DNA from: Candidatus Binatus sp.
Lineage (GTDB): Bacteria > Desulfobacterota > Binatia > Binatales > Binataceae
Reading direction: 5' to 3'
NCBI RefSeq assembly: GCF_030646925.1
Contig: NZ_JAUSKL010000122.1
Location: forward strand, 65,365-129,364
Length of the DNA: 64,000 nt
Shown here in pieces: positions 1 through 9,107 of this stretch (positions within the stretch are counted from its first letter, which is position 1; the number at the start of each line of letters is the position of its first letter). The position numbers and the translations under genes are program-made. Below the pieces are notes generated by a model, which was given only the letters and a program-made list of their open reading frames with translations, ran no database searches and was not told the DNA's origin.

Positions 1-1
1 C

Positions 2-673
2 GCGCTGGTCGGGGTGCTGATGCCCGGCGCGGATCCGCTGCATAAGGTGACGATCATTCCGCGCGGGATGGCGCTCGGCGTGACGCAGCAATTGCCGCTC
101 GACGATCGCTACACCTACTCGCGCGACTACCTGATGACGCGGCTTGCGATGATGTTCGGCGGGCGCGTCGCCGAAGAGTTGATCTTCGGGCACATGACGA
201 CGGGCGCCGGCGACGATATCGAAAAGGCGACTGAGCTATCGCGCAAGATGGTTTGCGAATGGGGCATGAGCAAGGAACTCGGCCCGATGACGTTCGGCAA
301 ACACGAGGAGCAAGTATTCCTGGGCCGCGATTTCGCGCAGCACAAGGACTACTCGGAGCACACCGCGGTCGAGATCGACAGGGAAATTCGGAAGATCGTC
401 GAGGATGCGTATCAGAAGGCGCGGCAAATTCTCTCGGACCATCTGCCGTTGCTGCATGCGGTCGCGGAGCGTCTGCTCGAGAAGGAAGTGCTCGACGGCG
501 TCGAAGTAGAATCGATGGCGCTGGCGTTCAAGGAAGGTCGGCCGATGCCGCCGTCGCTGGCGCCAGTTCGGAATGATCTGCCGCCGCGTCCGGGCCCCGA
601 TATCGGCAAGGAAAAACGGGTCGAAGAAGGGACTGCGGTGCCGGGATTGCCGCCCAAGCCGGTTCTCGCCTGA
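2..673 (+). CDS. ftsH: ATP-dependent zinc metalloprotease FtsH, C-terminal part (cut by left edge)
   Basis: This is the end of the membrane-anchored AAA+ protease that degrades misfolded membrane proteins and short-lived regulators. The reading frame is open to the window edge, so the AAA module and the HEAGH zinc motif lie outside. What remains starts inside the protease domain (ALVGVLMPGADPLHKVTIIP) and carries the hallmark segments GMALGVTQQLP, GGRVAEELIFG and GAGDDIEKAT. The second Asp of GDD is the expected third zinc ligand. A helical C-terminal domain and a Pro-rich, poorly conserved tail finish the protein. folP follows 45 bp downstream, an order also seen in E. coli. Family assignment is secure. 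Confidence 0.96.
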   Translation, partial: ALVGVLMPGADPLHKVTIIPRGMALGVTQQLPLDDRYTYSRDYLMTRLAMMFGGRVAEELIFGHMTTGAGDDIEKATELSRKMVCEWGMSKELGPMTFGKHEEQVFLGRDFAQHKDYSEHTAVEIDREIRKIVEDAYQKARQILSDHLPLLHAVAERLLEKEVLDGVEVESMALAFKEGRPMPPSLAPVRNDLPPRPGPDIGKEKRVEEGTAVPGLPPKPVLA

Positions 674-718
674 TCGGTCCACGCGTTTCGCGGGCGCGGA
701 CAGATACGAAGCTCGCGG

Positions 719-1645
719 ATGTCGAAGAGTCTAACACACAGCCGCTCGCCTGATTCGTCACGCGGGCGGTTTGTTTTGGGCGAGCTGCCGTCGCAACTGA
801 AACTCCGCGACGGCCGCGTCATCAAGTTTCCCGCAATCATGGGCGTGCTCAACGTCACGCCCGATTCGTTCTCGGATGGCGGGCGCTACCTCGATCCTGA
901 GCGGGCGGTGGCGCGCGGTCTCGAGATGGAAGCGGCGGGCGCCGACATAATCGACGTCGGTGGTGAATCGACGCGGCCGATCGGCGCGCGCGAGGTGCCG
1001 CTGGAGGTGGAACTCGAGCGGATCCTGCCGGTGCTCGCAAAGCTTGGGGCTAACCTTCGGGTGCCGATATCGATCGACACGCGGCGGAGCGCGGTCGCCC
1101 GCGCGGCGCTGGATTCCGGCGCGTCGATAATCAACGACATCACGGCGCTGACTGGCGATCTCGAGATGGCGCGGCTCGCGGCGAAGGAAAGATGCGCGGT
1201 CGTCCTGATGCACATGCGGGGCAGTGCGCAGGATCATGTCAGGTTTGCGCGGTATCGCGACGTGGTGCGGGAGGTCGTGCAATATCTGGGCGAGCGCGCG
1301 CAGTCGGCGATCGCGGCGGGCATCGCGAAATCGCGCATCATTGTCGATCCGGGTCTAGGATTCGCGAAGAACGCCGACCATAATTTGAAGCTGTTGGACA
1401 ATTTGCCGGAGCTTTGCGCGCTCGGCTTTCCGGTGTTGATCGGCGCATCGCGCAAGAGGTTCGTGCGCAGGATTGCGGGAGATTCGGCGGCGGAACTGGA
1501 GTACGGGAGCGCCGCGGTGAATGCGATCGCGATTGCGCGAGGGGCGTCGATTGTGCGCGTGCACGAACCGGCAATCGCGCTCGCGACGGTGAAGATGGCG
1601 GCGGCGCTTAGCGGACGCGGCGGCCGCTACAGGCATCATGCATAA
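719..1645 (+). CDS. folP: Dihydropteroate synthase
   Basis: It condenses 6-hydroxymethyl-7,8-dihydropterin diphosphate with p-aminobenzoate to give dihydropteroate in folate synthesis, and acts in the cytoplasm as a TIM barrel. Both family signatures are present: GVLNVTPDSFSDGG at residues 42-55 and GADIIDVGGESTRP at about 74-87. The pterin-binding SIDTRR, the INDITAL strand and the GASRKRF segment near the C-terminus also fit. At 308 residues it is slightly longer than most homologues, because about 35 residues precede the barrel. No ATG lies between 719 and the first barrel strand, so a shorter GTG/TTG start is possible. The stop overlaps the start of cdaA by 8 bp, which suggests coupled translation. 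Confidence 0.95.
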   Translation: MSKSLTHSRSPDSSRGRFVLGELPSQLKLRDGRVIKFPAIMGVLNVTPDSFSDGGRYLDPERAVARGLEMEAAGADIIDVGGESTRPIGAREVPLEVELERILPVLAKLGANLRVPISIDTRRSAVARAALDSGASIINDITALTGDLEMARLAAKERCAVVLMHMRGSAQDHVRFARYRDVVREVVQYLGERAQSAIAAGIAKSRIIVDPGLGFAKNADHNLKLLDNLPELCALGFPVLIGASRKRFVRRIAGDSAAELEYGSAAVNAIAIARGASIVRVHEPAIALATVKMAAALSGRGGRYRHHA

Positions 1646-2390
1646 CTACATCCCGATGATACCGCCGCCGCGCTGGCAGGATCTGCTCGACGTGGTGATC
1701 GTCGCATACGTGATTTACCGCATCGCGATCCTGATTCGCGGCACGCGCACGATGCAGATGGTGGTCGGGATGGTGGTGGTGGGCGTCGCGTTTGTTTCAT
1801 CGCAGGTGCTCGGACTTTTCACGCTGAACTGGCTGCTGAACAGTTTTCTAAGTTCGTTGTTCGTAATCCTGGTGGTTATTTTTCAAGCCGATATTCGACG
1901 CGCGCTGACCCGCGTGGGCGCCCGATCATTTCTGAGTCCGCGTGCGGCGGCGGCGGCCGCATCGGATGAAATCGCGACTGCGGTCGCGTGGCTTGCCGCG
2001 CGGCGGATCGGCGCGTTAATCGTGATCGAGCAGGACGACGGGCTGGGCGATTTCGTCGAAAGCGGGCGCACGCTCGACGCGAGGGTATCGCCGGAATTGC
2101 TCGAGACGATTTTCATGCGTGGATCGCCGTTGCACGATGGCGCGGTGATCATCGATGGATCGCAGATTCTGGCGGCGGCGTGTCTGCTGCCGCTGTCGAG
2201 CAATCCCAACGTGAGCCTGTCGCTCGGCACGCGGCATCGCGCGGCGATCGGCATGACCGAGGACACGGACGCGGTGGTGCTGGTGGTATCGGAGGAGGAC
2301 GGCACGATCTCGATTGCGCGCGGCGGATTGCTGCGGCGCGGGCTGGAGGCGTCCGAGGTGCTGGCGACGCTCCGCAGATTGCCGGCGTAG
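1638..2390 (+). CDS. cdaA: Diadenylate cyclase CdaA (c-di-AMP synthase)
   Basis: Membrane-bound enzyme that makes cyclic di-AMP from two ATP. The first roughly 85 residues contain three hydrophobic segments. The DAC domain follows, with the catalytic DGA motif in LHDGAVIID (residues 166-173) and the RHR motif in GTRHRAAIG (197-205). The length of 250 residues is a little shorter than Bacillus CdaA but complete. It overlaps folP and is followed by ybbR (cdaR) and glmM, the conserved cda-gene order in which YbbR and GlmM modulate the cyclase in Firmicutes. This links c-di-AMP to cell-wall precursor supply here too, by inference from gene order. Confidence 0.95.
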   Translation: MHNYIPMIPPPRWQDLLDVVIVAYVIYRIAILIRGTRTMQMVVGMVVVGVAFVSSQVLGLFTLNWLLNSFLSSLFVILVVIFQADIRRALTRVGARSFLSPRAAAAAASDEIATAVAWLAARRIGALIVIEQDDGLGDFVESGRTLDARVSPELLETIFMRGSPLHDGAVIIDGSQILAAACLLPLSSNPNVSLSLGTRHRAAIGMTEDTDAVVLVVSEEDGTISIARGGLLRRGLEASEVLATLRRLPA

Positions 2391-2421
2391 CGCGAATCGA
2401 GCGGCGACGATTGTCATCACG

Positions 2422-3408
2422 ATGCGAATCGCGAATCTGAAAAAATGGATCGGACTCGGCCGCGGCGGAGTTTTCCGTTTCAGCGAGACGGGATTGCGCG
2501 TGCTTTCGATCGCGCTTGCGATCGGGCTGTGGGTTTTCGTCAATGCCGGCGAGCGCGGTTCGGTGATGCCGCTGACCGTGCCGATCAGTTATCGCTCGCT
2601 GCCGGCCGGGTTGGCGATCATGAACCATCCGCCGGATTTCGTGACGATCGAAGTCGCGGGGCCGCGCACGCTGCTTTCGCTGCTCGAGCCGGAGCGCCTG
2701 TCGCTGCGCCTCGATTTGCGCGGCGTCGCGCCGGGCCAATCCGATTTCAAAATTTACCCCGCGATGTTCAATGTGCCGCGCCAGACCAGCGTTACGCGCA
2801 TCTCGCCCGATCAGCTTTCGCTCGATATCGATCGATTGGTCAGCCGCGACGTGCCGGTGAAGGTTGCGCTCGAAGGGAAGGTCGCGGATGGATTCAAGAT
2901 TTCGGCGGTCGAGGTTCGTCCGCCGACGGTGTCGATCAACGGCCCGGGCCGCTACGTATCGCAAGTGACGCAGGTCGAGACGCAGCCCTTCGACGTCAAG
3001 GGACTTAGCGCCGACATCGAGCGCTCGATCGAACTCGCGGGCTGGAATCCGGCGGTCCGCTACTCGGTCACGCGGGTCGAGGCGCGCGTGGAAGTCGGCG
3101 AGCAGATCGCCGATCGTGAGTTTAAAGGGGTGAAGGTGGAAGTGAAGGATCCCGATTACAGATTTCGCGTCGATCCGAAGCAGGCGACGCTGACGATTCG
3201 CGGGCCGAGGCTCAAGCTCTCGAGCCTCGACGCGAAGGGAATCGCATACGTCGATGCAAAAGGCATGATGCCAGGGTCGCATGAGCTGCCGCTGCAGATC
3301 GCGTTGCCGGACGGGATGCAGTTGGTGCATCAATCGCCCGACAAAGTTAGACTGCGGGTTTATCGCGAGAGGCTGACGATTAGCGCCGATGAGCAACATC
3401 CATCATAA
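2422..3408 (+). CDS. ybbR: YbbR/CdaR-like membrane-anchored regulator
   Basis: A single N-terminal hydrophobic helix (around residues 22-38, after a basic stretch) anchors a long extracytoplasmic part made of several YbbR-type beta repeats. Repeated V(T/K)VEVxGP-like strands can be seen (VTIEVAGPRTLL, VSINGPGRYV, LTIRGPRLKL). YbbR proteins partner with CdaA-type diadenylate cyclases. The ATG at 2422 was chosen because the longer in-frame extension to 2314 lies wholly within cdaA and is Cys/Arg-rich, as shadow translation usually is. The 3' end overlaps glmM by 20 bp. Family is confident from context and repeats; the effect on CdaA (activation or inhibition) cannot be read from sequence. Confidence 0.85.
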   Translation: MRIANLKKWIGLGRGGVFRFSETGLRVLSIALAIGLWVFVNAGERGSVMPLTVPISYRSLPAGLAIMNHPPDFVTIEVAGPRTLLSLLEPERLSLRLDLRGVAPGQSDFKIYPAMFNVPRQTSVTRISPDQLSLDIDRLVSRDVPVKVALEGKVADGFKISAVEVRPPTVSINGPGRYVSQVTQVETQPFDVKGLSADIERSIELAGWNPAVRYSVTRVEARVEVGEQIADREFKGVKVEVKDPDYRFRVDPKQATLTIRGPRLKLSSLDAKGIAYVDAKGMMPGSHELPLQIALPDGMQLVHQSPDKVRLRVYRERLTISADEQHPS

Positions 3409-4759
3409 ACTGTTCGGCACCGACGGCGTGCGCGGCGTCGCCAACCAGGAACCGATGACGTCGGAGACCGCGCTGCGGTTGGGCCGCGCGCTCGCGTTCG
3501 TGTTCCGCAATTCGCGCGGACGCCATCGCCGGATCCTGATCGGCAAGGACACGCGGCTGTCGGGCTACATGATCGAGACCGCGCTCGAATCGGGCATCTG
3601 CTCGATGGGCGTTGACGTGTGGCTGGTGGGGCCGCTGCCGACGCCCGGGATCGCATTTCTTACGCGGAGCATGCGCGCGGACGCGGGCGTCGTGATTTCG
3701 GCGTCGCACAATCCGTTTCAGGACAACGGGATCAAATTTTTCTCGCGCGAGGGATTCAAACTCGACGACGAAACCGAGTGCAGGATCGAGGACCTGGTGT
3801 TCGACGACGGCGAACTCGGCAAGTATCGCGCGCGCGCCGACGATATCGGCAAGGCGGCGCGAATCGAAGACGCGCTCGGCCGCTACCTGGTATTCCTGAA
3901 GAACTGCCTGCCGCGTTCGCTCACGTTCGAGGGCCTCAAGATCGCGATCGATTGCGCCAACGGCGCGGCCTACAGGGTCGGTCCTGAGGCGCTCGAAGAA
4001 CTCGGCGCCGACGTGCTGCCTATGGCGGTCGATCCCGACGGGAAGAATATCAATCTCGATTGCGGCGCGGTTCATCTCGACGCGATCCGGAAAAAGGTGA
4101 TCGCCGACGGCGCCAACGTCGGAATCGCGCTCGACGGCGACGGCGACCGCGTGATGTTGATCGACGAGCGCGGCGGAGTTTTCGACGGCGACGACATCAT
4201 GGCGTTGCTCGCGCGGAGCATGGCGGCGGAGGGGCGGCTGGCCGGCAACACTGTCGTCGCCACCGTGATGAGCAATTTCGGACTCGAACTGGCGTTGCGC
4301 GAGGCCGGACTCAAGCTGGTGCGCACCGAGGTCGGCGATCCGGCGGTAGCGCGCGAGATGCGGCAGAATTCGTACAATCTCGGCGGCGAACAATCCGGCC
4401 ACGTCATCCTGATGGATCATTCGACCACCGGCGACGGGCTGATCAGCGCGATGCTGGTGCTGGCGCAGATGGCGGAGAGTGGCAAGCCGCTGAGCGAACT
4501 GCGCGCGATGCATCGCGTACCGCAGGTGCTGGAAAACGTGCCGGTCAAGGATCGCGTGCCGCTCGCGGAGATGCCAAAGGTGCAGCGGTTGATCGAAGAC
4601 GCCGAGCATCGGCTCGCAGGCAACGGCCGCCTCCTGGTGCGATACTCGGGCACGGAGATGCTGGCGCGAGTGATGGTCGAGGGCGAGGACGCCGCGCAAA
4701 TCAAGACTATCGCGCACGAGATCGGCGACGCGATCAAGCATCACGCGGGCGCGCGCTGA
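3389..4759 (+). CDS. glmM: Phosphoglucosamine mutase
   Basis: It interconverts glucosamine-6-phosphate and glucosamine-1-phosphate, feeding UDP-GlcNAc for peptidoglycan and lipopolysaccharide. The N-terminus has LFGTDGVRG. The phospho-accepting serine is in ISASHNPFQDNG (Ser106). The metal-binding loop is DGDGDRVML, the sugar-specificity loop GGEQSGH, and the C-terminal phosphate-binding loop RYSGTE. The 456-residue length is typical. The start overlaps ybbR by 20 bp, completing the folP-cdaA-ybbR-glmM operon. In Firmicutes GlmM binds and inhibits CdaA, so the cluster may couple c-di-AMP to wall precursor flux; that point is inference. Confidence 0.97.
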   Translation: MSNIHHKLFGTDGVRGVANQEPMTSETALRLGRALAFVFRNSRGRHRRILIGKDTRLSGYMIETALESGICSMGVDVWLVGPLPTPGIAFLTRSMRADAGVVISASHNPFQDNGIKFFSREGFKLDDETECRIEDLVFDDGELGKYRARADDIGKAARIEDALGRYLVFLKNCLPRSLTFEGLKIAIDCANGAAYRVGPEALEELGADVLPMAVDPDGKNINLDCGAVHLDAIRKKVIADGANVGIALDGDGDRVMLIDERGGVFDGDDIMALLARSMAAEGRLAGNTVVATVMSNFGLELALREAGLKLVRTEVGDPAVAREMRQNSYNLGGEQSGHVILMDHSTTGDGLISAMLVLAQMAESGKPLSELRAMHRVPQVLENVPVKDRVPLAEMPKVQRLIEDAEHRLAGNGRLLVRYSGTEMLARVMVEGEDAAQIKTIAHEIGDAIKHHAGAR

Positions 4760-4771
4760 GCGGATCGATCG

Positions 4772-5533
4772 CTAGCGTTTGAGCTTCGAGCGCTTCGTCC
4801 GTGTCGTTCGCGGCGTCGAGCCGAGCGCCTTAAGATACGCCTTGACGGCGCGCGTCAGCCCCATGTAGAGCGCGTCGCAAATGAGCGCGTGGCCGATCGA
4901 GACTTCCTGCAATCCTCTAATCGCTTTCGCATAGGCCGGGAGATTTTTCAGATCGAGATCGTGGCCGGCGTTGATGCCCAGTCCGATGCTTCTCGCAAAG
5001 CGCGCCGCCTCGCGATGCGCCCGCAAGATCGATTCTCCTTCGGCGGTGCCGAACGCCTCGGCATACGGCCCGGTGTAGAGTTCGATGCGATCGGCGCCGA
5101 GTTCGCGCGCGCGTTCGATCTGAGGCGGCTCCGGCTCCATGAAGAGGCTGGTTCGAATCCCTTCGCCGCGCAGGCTTTGCAGCACGTCGCGCAGCCAATC
5201 GCCGCCTTCGGTCAGTTTCCAGCCGGCGCTTGAAGTGAGCGCATCGGGCGGGTCCGGCACCAGCGTGGCTTGCGCCGGCTTGACGCTTCGCACGAGCTTG
5301 AGAAACTCAGGACTCGGGTATCCTTCGATGTTGAATTCGACCGGGAGCATCGCGGCCAGGTCGAGCACGTCCTGGCGCGTGATGTGGCGCGCGTCGGGCC
5401 GCGGATGAACCGTGATGCCGTGGCATCCGGCGGCGATGCAGGCCGTGGCCGCGTCGAGCACGCTCGGACGCTTGCCGCCGCGCGCATTTCTGAGCAGCGC
5501 GATTTTGTTGAGATTGACGCTGAGCCGGATCAT
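4772..5533 (-). CDS. pdxJ: Pyridoxine 5'-phosphate synthase
   Basis: It condenses 1-deoxyxylulose-5-phosphate with 3-amino-2-oxopropyl phosphate to pyridoxine 5'-phosphate (DXP-dependent vitamin B6 route). The protein begins RLSVNLNKIALLRNARG, followed by the conserved GITVHPRPDARHI and VEFNIEGYP segments and the C-terminal GHALICDALYMGL, all typical of the PdxJ TIM barrel. I chose the ATG at 5533; an in-frame extension to 5605 adds 24 residues without family similarity. The C-terminus has a basic Arg/Lys tail. The gene is convergent with glmM (12 bp apart) and divergent from the NAD(P)HX repair gene. Confidence 0.95.
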   Translation of the reverse strand: MIRLSVNLNKIALLRNARGGKRPSVLDAATACIAAGCHGITVHPRPDARHITRQDVLDLAAMLPVEFNIEGYPSPEFLKLVRSVKPAQATLVPDPPDALTSSAGWKLTEGGDWLRDVLQSLRGEGIRTSLFMEPEPPQIERARELGADRIELYTGPYAEAFGTAEGESILRAHREAARFARSIGLGINAGHDLDLKNLPAYAKAIRGLQEVSIGHALICDALYMGLTRAVKAYLKALGSTPRTTRTKRSKLKR

Positions 5534-5655
5534 CGTTGCGGTCGTCAGAGCGGTGTGATTGCGCGATCGAAAAGTATCAGAGCGCGATGATCCAAGCACT
5601 ATCACGCGCCGAATTCGAGTCGCTCTGCTAAGATTTGGCGCGACAGGTTGAATCG

Positions 5656-7227
5656 ATGATTCTGCTCAATGGCGCCGAAAGCCGCGAACTCGATCGCATC
5701 AGCCAGGAAACGTACGGCATCGACTCGTACCTGTTGATGACGCGCGCCGGCGAAAGCGTTGCCGACGCGCTGGTCGAGAAATTTTCCGAATCGATCGCCG
5801 ACGTGATGGTGGTCGCGGGCAAAGGCAACAATGGCGGCGATGGGTTCGTCGCGGGGCGGCGACTCTGCGAGGCCGGATTCAACGCGCGTGCGATTCTGCT
5901 CGGGCGTGGCGCAGATCTGAAGGGTGACGCGGCGCGGGCATACCGGGATTTTCGCGAAGGGGGCGGCGCAGTTATAGAAGCGCTCGATGAATCGACGCTC
6001 GAGGCGGCGTTCAAACCGCGGCCCAGCGCTGTGATCGATGCGATCTTCGGCACCGGCCTGAATGCAGAAGTACGAGGCATCGCGCATCGCGCGATCTCGA
6101 TCATCAATTCGCTCGAAGTTCCGATCGTCGCGGTCGATATTTCTTCAGGCGTGAATGCCGACACGGGTGCGGTGATGGGCATCGCGGTCCAGGCGGCGCT
6201 GACGGTGACATTCGGCTTCGCAAAATTCGGCCACGTATCCTATCCAGGCGCGGGCGCGAGCGGCGAACTCAGGATCATCGATATCGGATTCGCGAAAGGA
6301 GCGCTCGATGAAATCGCACCGCAAGGACGATTTATCGAAGCGGGCGACGTCCGCCCGCTGATTCGTCGACGGCCCGAAAATTCGCACAAGGGTATGTATG
6401 GGCATCCGCTGGTGATAGCGGGTAGCCGCGGCAAGTCGGGCGCGGTGCTGCTCGCCTCGCGCGCGGCGCTGCGGACTGGCGCAGGCCTTGTCACCGCCGC
6501 CGTACCGCAAACAGTTCAGCCGATCGTCGCGGCGGGGCAGGCGGAACTGATGACCGAGGCGATCGCAGATCGCGACGGCCATTTCGACGGCGCGCACGCA
6601 ATCGATGCTTTGAGAATAATCGTCAAGGGCAAAGACTCGCTGATCGTCGGGCCGGGAATGGGAGTCAGCGACGATACGAAGTTGCTAATCGAGTGGCTAA
6701 TCACCGAAGCGTCGGAGCCGAACCTGCCGATTCTGATCGATGCGGACGGATTGAACGCGCTCGCCGAAATTGGATGCGATTTTGCGCGGCGCGCGCGCGG
6801 CCCGATCGTGCTCACGCCGCATCCGGGGGAAGCTTCGCGACTGCTCGGCGAAAGCACCGCCGCGGTGAACGGCGATCGCATTTCGGCGGCGCGGAGAATC
6901 GCGCAACGAACCGGCGCATGCGTGATGATCAAGGGCGCGAGGTCGGTGATCGCATCGTTGCAAGGTATCGTTTTGATCAACTCGTCGGGGAATCCCGGCA
7001 TGTCCACGCCCGGGATGGGCGACGCGCTTTGCGGAATCGTCGGCGCGCTGCTCGCGCAGTCGCGATCCGCCGCGAATCCGCGCGCACCGCTCGATGCACT
7101 TGCGCTCGGCGTGTTTCTGCATGGCTATGCGGCCGATCGAGTCGCCGCGCGGATCGGTCGCGTCGGCTACATCACCGGTGACTTGATCGACGAGTTGCCC
7201 GCGGCGATCGAAGCAATTGCGCGTTAA
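5656..7227 (+). CDS. nnr: Bifunctional NAD(P)H-hydrate epimerase / ADP-dependent dehydratase
   Basis: It repairs hydrated NADH/NADPH: the N-terminal YjeF_N domain (about residues 1-215) epimerises NAD(P)HX and the C-terminal ribokinase-like domain (about 225-520) dehydrates it. Visible marks are VVAGKGNNGGDGFVAGR in the epimerase domain, then HKGMYGHPLVIAGS, VGPGMGVS, DADGLNAL, LTPHPGEASRL and the nucleotide-binding NPGMSTPGMGDAL. The last deviates slightly from the usual GTGD loop, with Met in place of Thr. An upstream TTG at 5635 is in frame; the ATG at 5656 matches the family start better. tsaE follows 24 bp downstream, as in many Gram-negative genomes. Confidence 0.94.
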   Translation: MILLNGAESRELDRISQETYGIDSYLLMTRAGESVADALVEKFSESIADVMVVAGKGNNGGDGFVAGRRLCEAGFNARAILLGRGADLKGDAARAYRDFREGGGAVIEALDESTLEAAFKPRPSAVIDAIFGTGLNAEVRGIAHRAISIINSLEVPIVAVDISSGVNADTGAVMGIAVQAALTVTFGFAKFGHVSYPGAGASGELRIIDIGFAKGALDEIAPQGRFIEAGDVRPLIRRRPENSHKGMYGHPLVIAGSRGKSGAVLLASRAALRTGAGLVTAAVPQTVQPIVAAGQAELMTEAIADRDGHFDGAHAIDALRIIVKGKDSLIVGPGMGVSDDTKLLIEWLITEASEPNLPILIDADGLNALAEIGCDFARRARGPIVLTPHPGEASRLLGESTAAVNGDRISAARRIAQRTGACVMIKGARSVIASLQGIVLINSSGNPGMSTPGMGDALCGIVGALLAQSRSAANPRAPLDALALGVFLHGYAADRVAARIGRVGYITGDLIDELPAAIEAIAR

Positions 7228-7251
7228 CTCCGTTGTGGTAAGTTAGGTTCG

Positions 7252-7749
7252 ATGGTCGATGCCGCGACAGAGAGCGCGAGCTTCACGTTCGTGATCGAAA
7301 GCCGCTCGCCGCACGAAACCAAGTCGTGGGGACGGCGCCTCGCTTCACTGCTCGAAGGCGGCGAGTTGCTAGGGCTGATCGGCGACCTCGGCAGTGGCAA
7401 GACCTGCTTCATCAAGGGGCTCGCGAGCGGGCTCAACCTGCGCGAGGAAGATATCCTGAGCCCGACCTTCACGATGATCCAGGAGCATCGCGGGCGCCTG
7501 CCGCTTTTTCACATCGATCTGTACCGCCTCGAGGAAGCGGGCCTCGACGACTTAGGCCTCCGCGAATACCTGTTTTCCGACGGTATCGCCGCGGTCGAAT
7601 GGTTCGAGCGCTTGCGCGGTTCGAGCGGACTCGAATCGCTCTCGGTGAGAATCAGCTATGCCGGCGCGAACGCCCGCCGAATCGAATTCAGCGCCGCCGA
7701 CGTGCGCCACGCGTCGATTATTACCAAGCTGAAAACTCGATTCTCCTGA
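7252..7749 (+). CDS. tsaE: tRNA threonylcarbamoyladenosine biosynthesis ATPase TsaE
   Basis: P-loop ATPase required with TsaB, TsaC/Sua5 and TsaD to make t6A37 on ANN-decoding tRNAs. The Walker A motif is GDLGSGKT. It is followed by the family strings SPTFTMIQEH, FHIDLYRLE and AAVEWFERL. The length of 165 residues is usual. It sits right after the NAD(P)HX repair gene, the classical yjeF-yjeE neighbourhood, which supports the call. No partner tsa gene is visible in the window. Confidence 0.95.
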   Translation: MVDAATESASFTFVIESRSPHETKSWGRRLASLLEGGELLGLIGDLGSGKTCFIKGLASGLNLREEDILSPTFTMIQEHRGRLPLFHIDLYRLEEAGLDDLGLREYLFSDGIAAVEWFERLRGSSGLESLSVRISYAGANARRIEFSAADVRHASIITKLKTRFS

Positions 7750-7766
7750 GCCCGCGGGCGCTCAGG
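7745..7766 (+). terminator. Hairpin over the tsaE stop codon
   Basis: A perfect 7-bp inverted repeat, CCTGAGC (7745-7751) and GCTCAGG (7760-7766), encloses a GC-rich loop and includes the tsaE stop codon. No T-run follows, so it is at best a weak or Rho-assisted terminator or a 3'-end stabiliser. Confidence 0.3.
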
Positions 7767-7790
7767 CGACCGCACCGGCCCCGCGAGGGC

Positions 7791-7820
7791 TTGGTTTGCG
7801 CCTCCACTTCCGGACATAAT
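7791..7820 (+). promoter_or_regulatory. Candidate sigma-70-like promoter of lysC
   Basis: TTGGTT (7791-7796) and CATAAT (7815-7820) are separated by 18 bp in an AT-enriched gap between tsaE and lysC. The match is moderate and was judged by eye only. Confidence 0.3.
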
Positions 7821-7861
7821 GTTCGTTTACTTCGATTTTTCGTACTGAAGGTGCATTTTCG

Positions 7862-9103
7862 TTGGCGTTGATCGTTCAAAAATACGGAGGAACCTCGGTC
7901 GGATCGATCGACCGAATCAAGGCAGTCGCTGCGCGGATCGCGAAGTCGCGCGATCGCGGCGATCGATTAGTGGTCGTCGTCTCGGCGATGGCGGGCGAAA
8001 CCAATCGGCTGTTCAAGCTCGCGTCGGAACTCTGCGAACAGCCCGATGTGCGCGAGACTGATGTCCTGGTCGCGACCGGCGAGCAGGTCTCGGCGGCGCT
8101 GCTCTCGATTCGGTTGCAATCGCTCGGCTACCCGGCGGTTTCGTTTCTCGGCTTTCAGATGAATCTCGCGACCGACTCGAATCACGGCCGCGCGCGAATC
8201 AAATCAGTGCATTGCGATCGGGTGAAACGCGCGCTCGACGGCGGGCGCATCGTCGTAGTCGCCGGTTACCAGGGCGTGAACTCGGAAGGCGATATCACGA
8301 CGCTCGGGCGCGGCGCGTCGGACCTGACTGCGGTGGCGCTGGCGGCCGCTCTCAAAGCGGACGCGTGCGAAATCTACACCGACGTGGACGGCGTCTATAC
8401 CGCCGATCCGCGAGTTTGTCCCAAGGCGCAAAAGCTCGGCCGAATCTCCTATGACGAGATGCTCGAGATGGCGGGACTCGGCGCGAAAGTGCTGCAGCTT
8501 CGATCGGTCGAACTCGCGCGCCGCTACAACGTACCGCTGGTCGTGCGCTCGAGTTTCAACGAAGCGGAAGGAACCTGGGTCGGCCAGGAGGATAAGTCGA
8601 TGGAAGACGTACTCGTTTCGGGCGTAACGCTCGATCAGAACCAGAGCAAGGTTACGATCGCCGGGGTCGAGGATCGGCCGGGACTGGCGGCGCGAATTTT
8701 CGTCCCGATCGCGGAGGCGGGAATCGTCGTCGATATGATCATTCAAAACGCCAGCGCCGACGGGCGCACCGACATGACGTTCACCGTCGGACGCGAGGAT
8801 TTGCAGCGCACGCTCGATCTGACGCGCCGCGTCGCGGAGGAAATTGGCGCGGCAGGCGTGCGGCATCAAGATCAGACCGCGAAAGTGTCGGTGGTCGGAC
8901 TCGGGATGCGCTCGCACGCGGGCGTCGCGGCGCGGATGTTCCAGGTGCTCGCCAACGAACGGATCAATATCGAGATGATTGCGACCTCGGAGATCAAAGT
9001 CTCGGTGGTGGTGAATTCCAAATACGGCGAACTCGCGATGCGTGCGCTGCACGACGCGTTTATCAACGGCGCCGCGAATGCCGCGCCGGCGGAGACGGTT
9101 TAG
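7862..9103 (+). CDS. lysC: Aspartate kinase (monofunctional)
   Basis: It phosphorylates L-aspartate, the first step to lysine, threonine, methionine and isoleucine. The N-terminal kinase domain has [20 protein letters not shown] and the nucleotide-binding [13 protein letters not shown], followed by [13 protein letters not shown]. Two ACT domains follow from about residue 265, as expected for feedback-regulated enzymes. The length of 413 residues is typical. The start is a TTG preceded at good distance by GAAGG; a second in-frame TTG lies two codons downstream. cimA starts 4 bp after the stop, an arrangement that joins the two precursor routes to isoleucine. Confidence 0.96.
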   Translation: MALIVQKYGGTSVGSIDRIKAVAARIAKSRDRGDRLVVVVSAMAGETNRLFKLASELCEQPDVRETDVLVATGEQVSAALLSIRLQSLGYPAVSFLGFQMNLATDSNHGRARIKSVHCDRVKRALDGGRIVVVAGYQGVNSEGDITTLGRGASDLTAVALAAALKADACEIYTDVDGVYTADPRVCPKAQKLGRISYDEMLEMAGLGAKVLQLRSVELARRYNVPLVVRSSFNEAEGTWVGQEDKSMEDVLVSGVTLDQNQSKVTIAGVEDRPGLAARIFVPIAEAGIVVDMIIQNASADGRTDMTFTVGREDLQRTLDLTRRVAEEIGAAGVRHQDQTAKVSVVGLGMRSHAGVAARMFQVLANERINIEMIATSEIKVSVVVNSKYGELAMRALHDAFINGAANAAPAETV

Positions 9104-9107
9104 TTCG

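Noticed and set aside
3380-4744. Long minus-strand frame (454 codons) opposite glmM
   Set aside because: It is an Arg/His/Asp-rich mirror of a strongly conserved gene; high GC produces such antisense frames. No family features.
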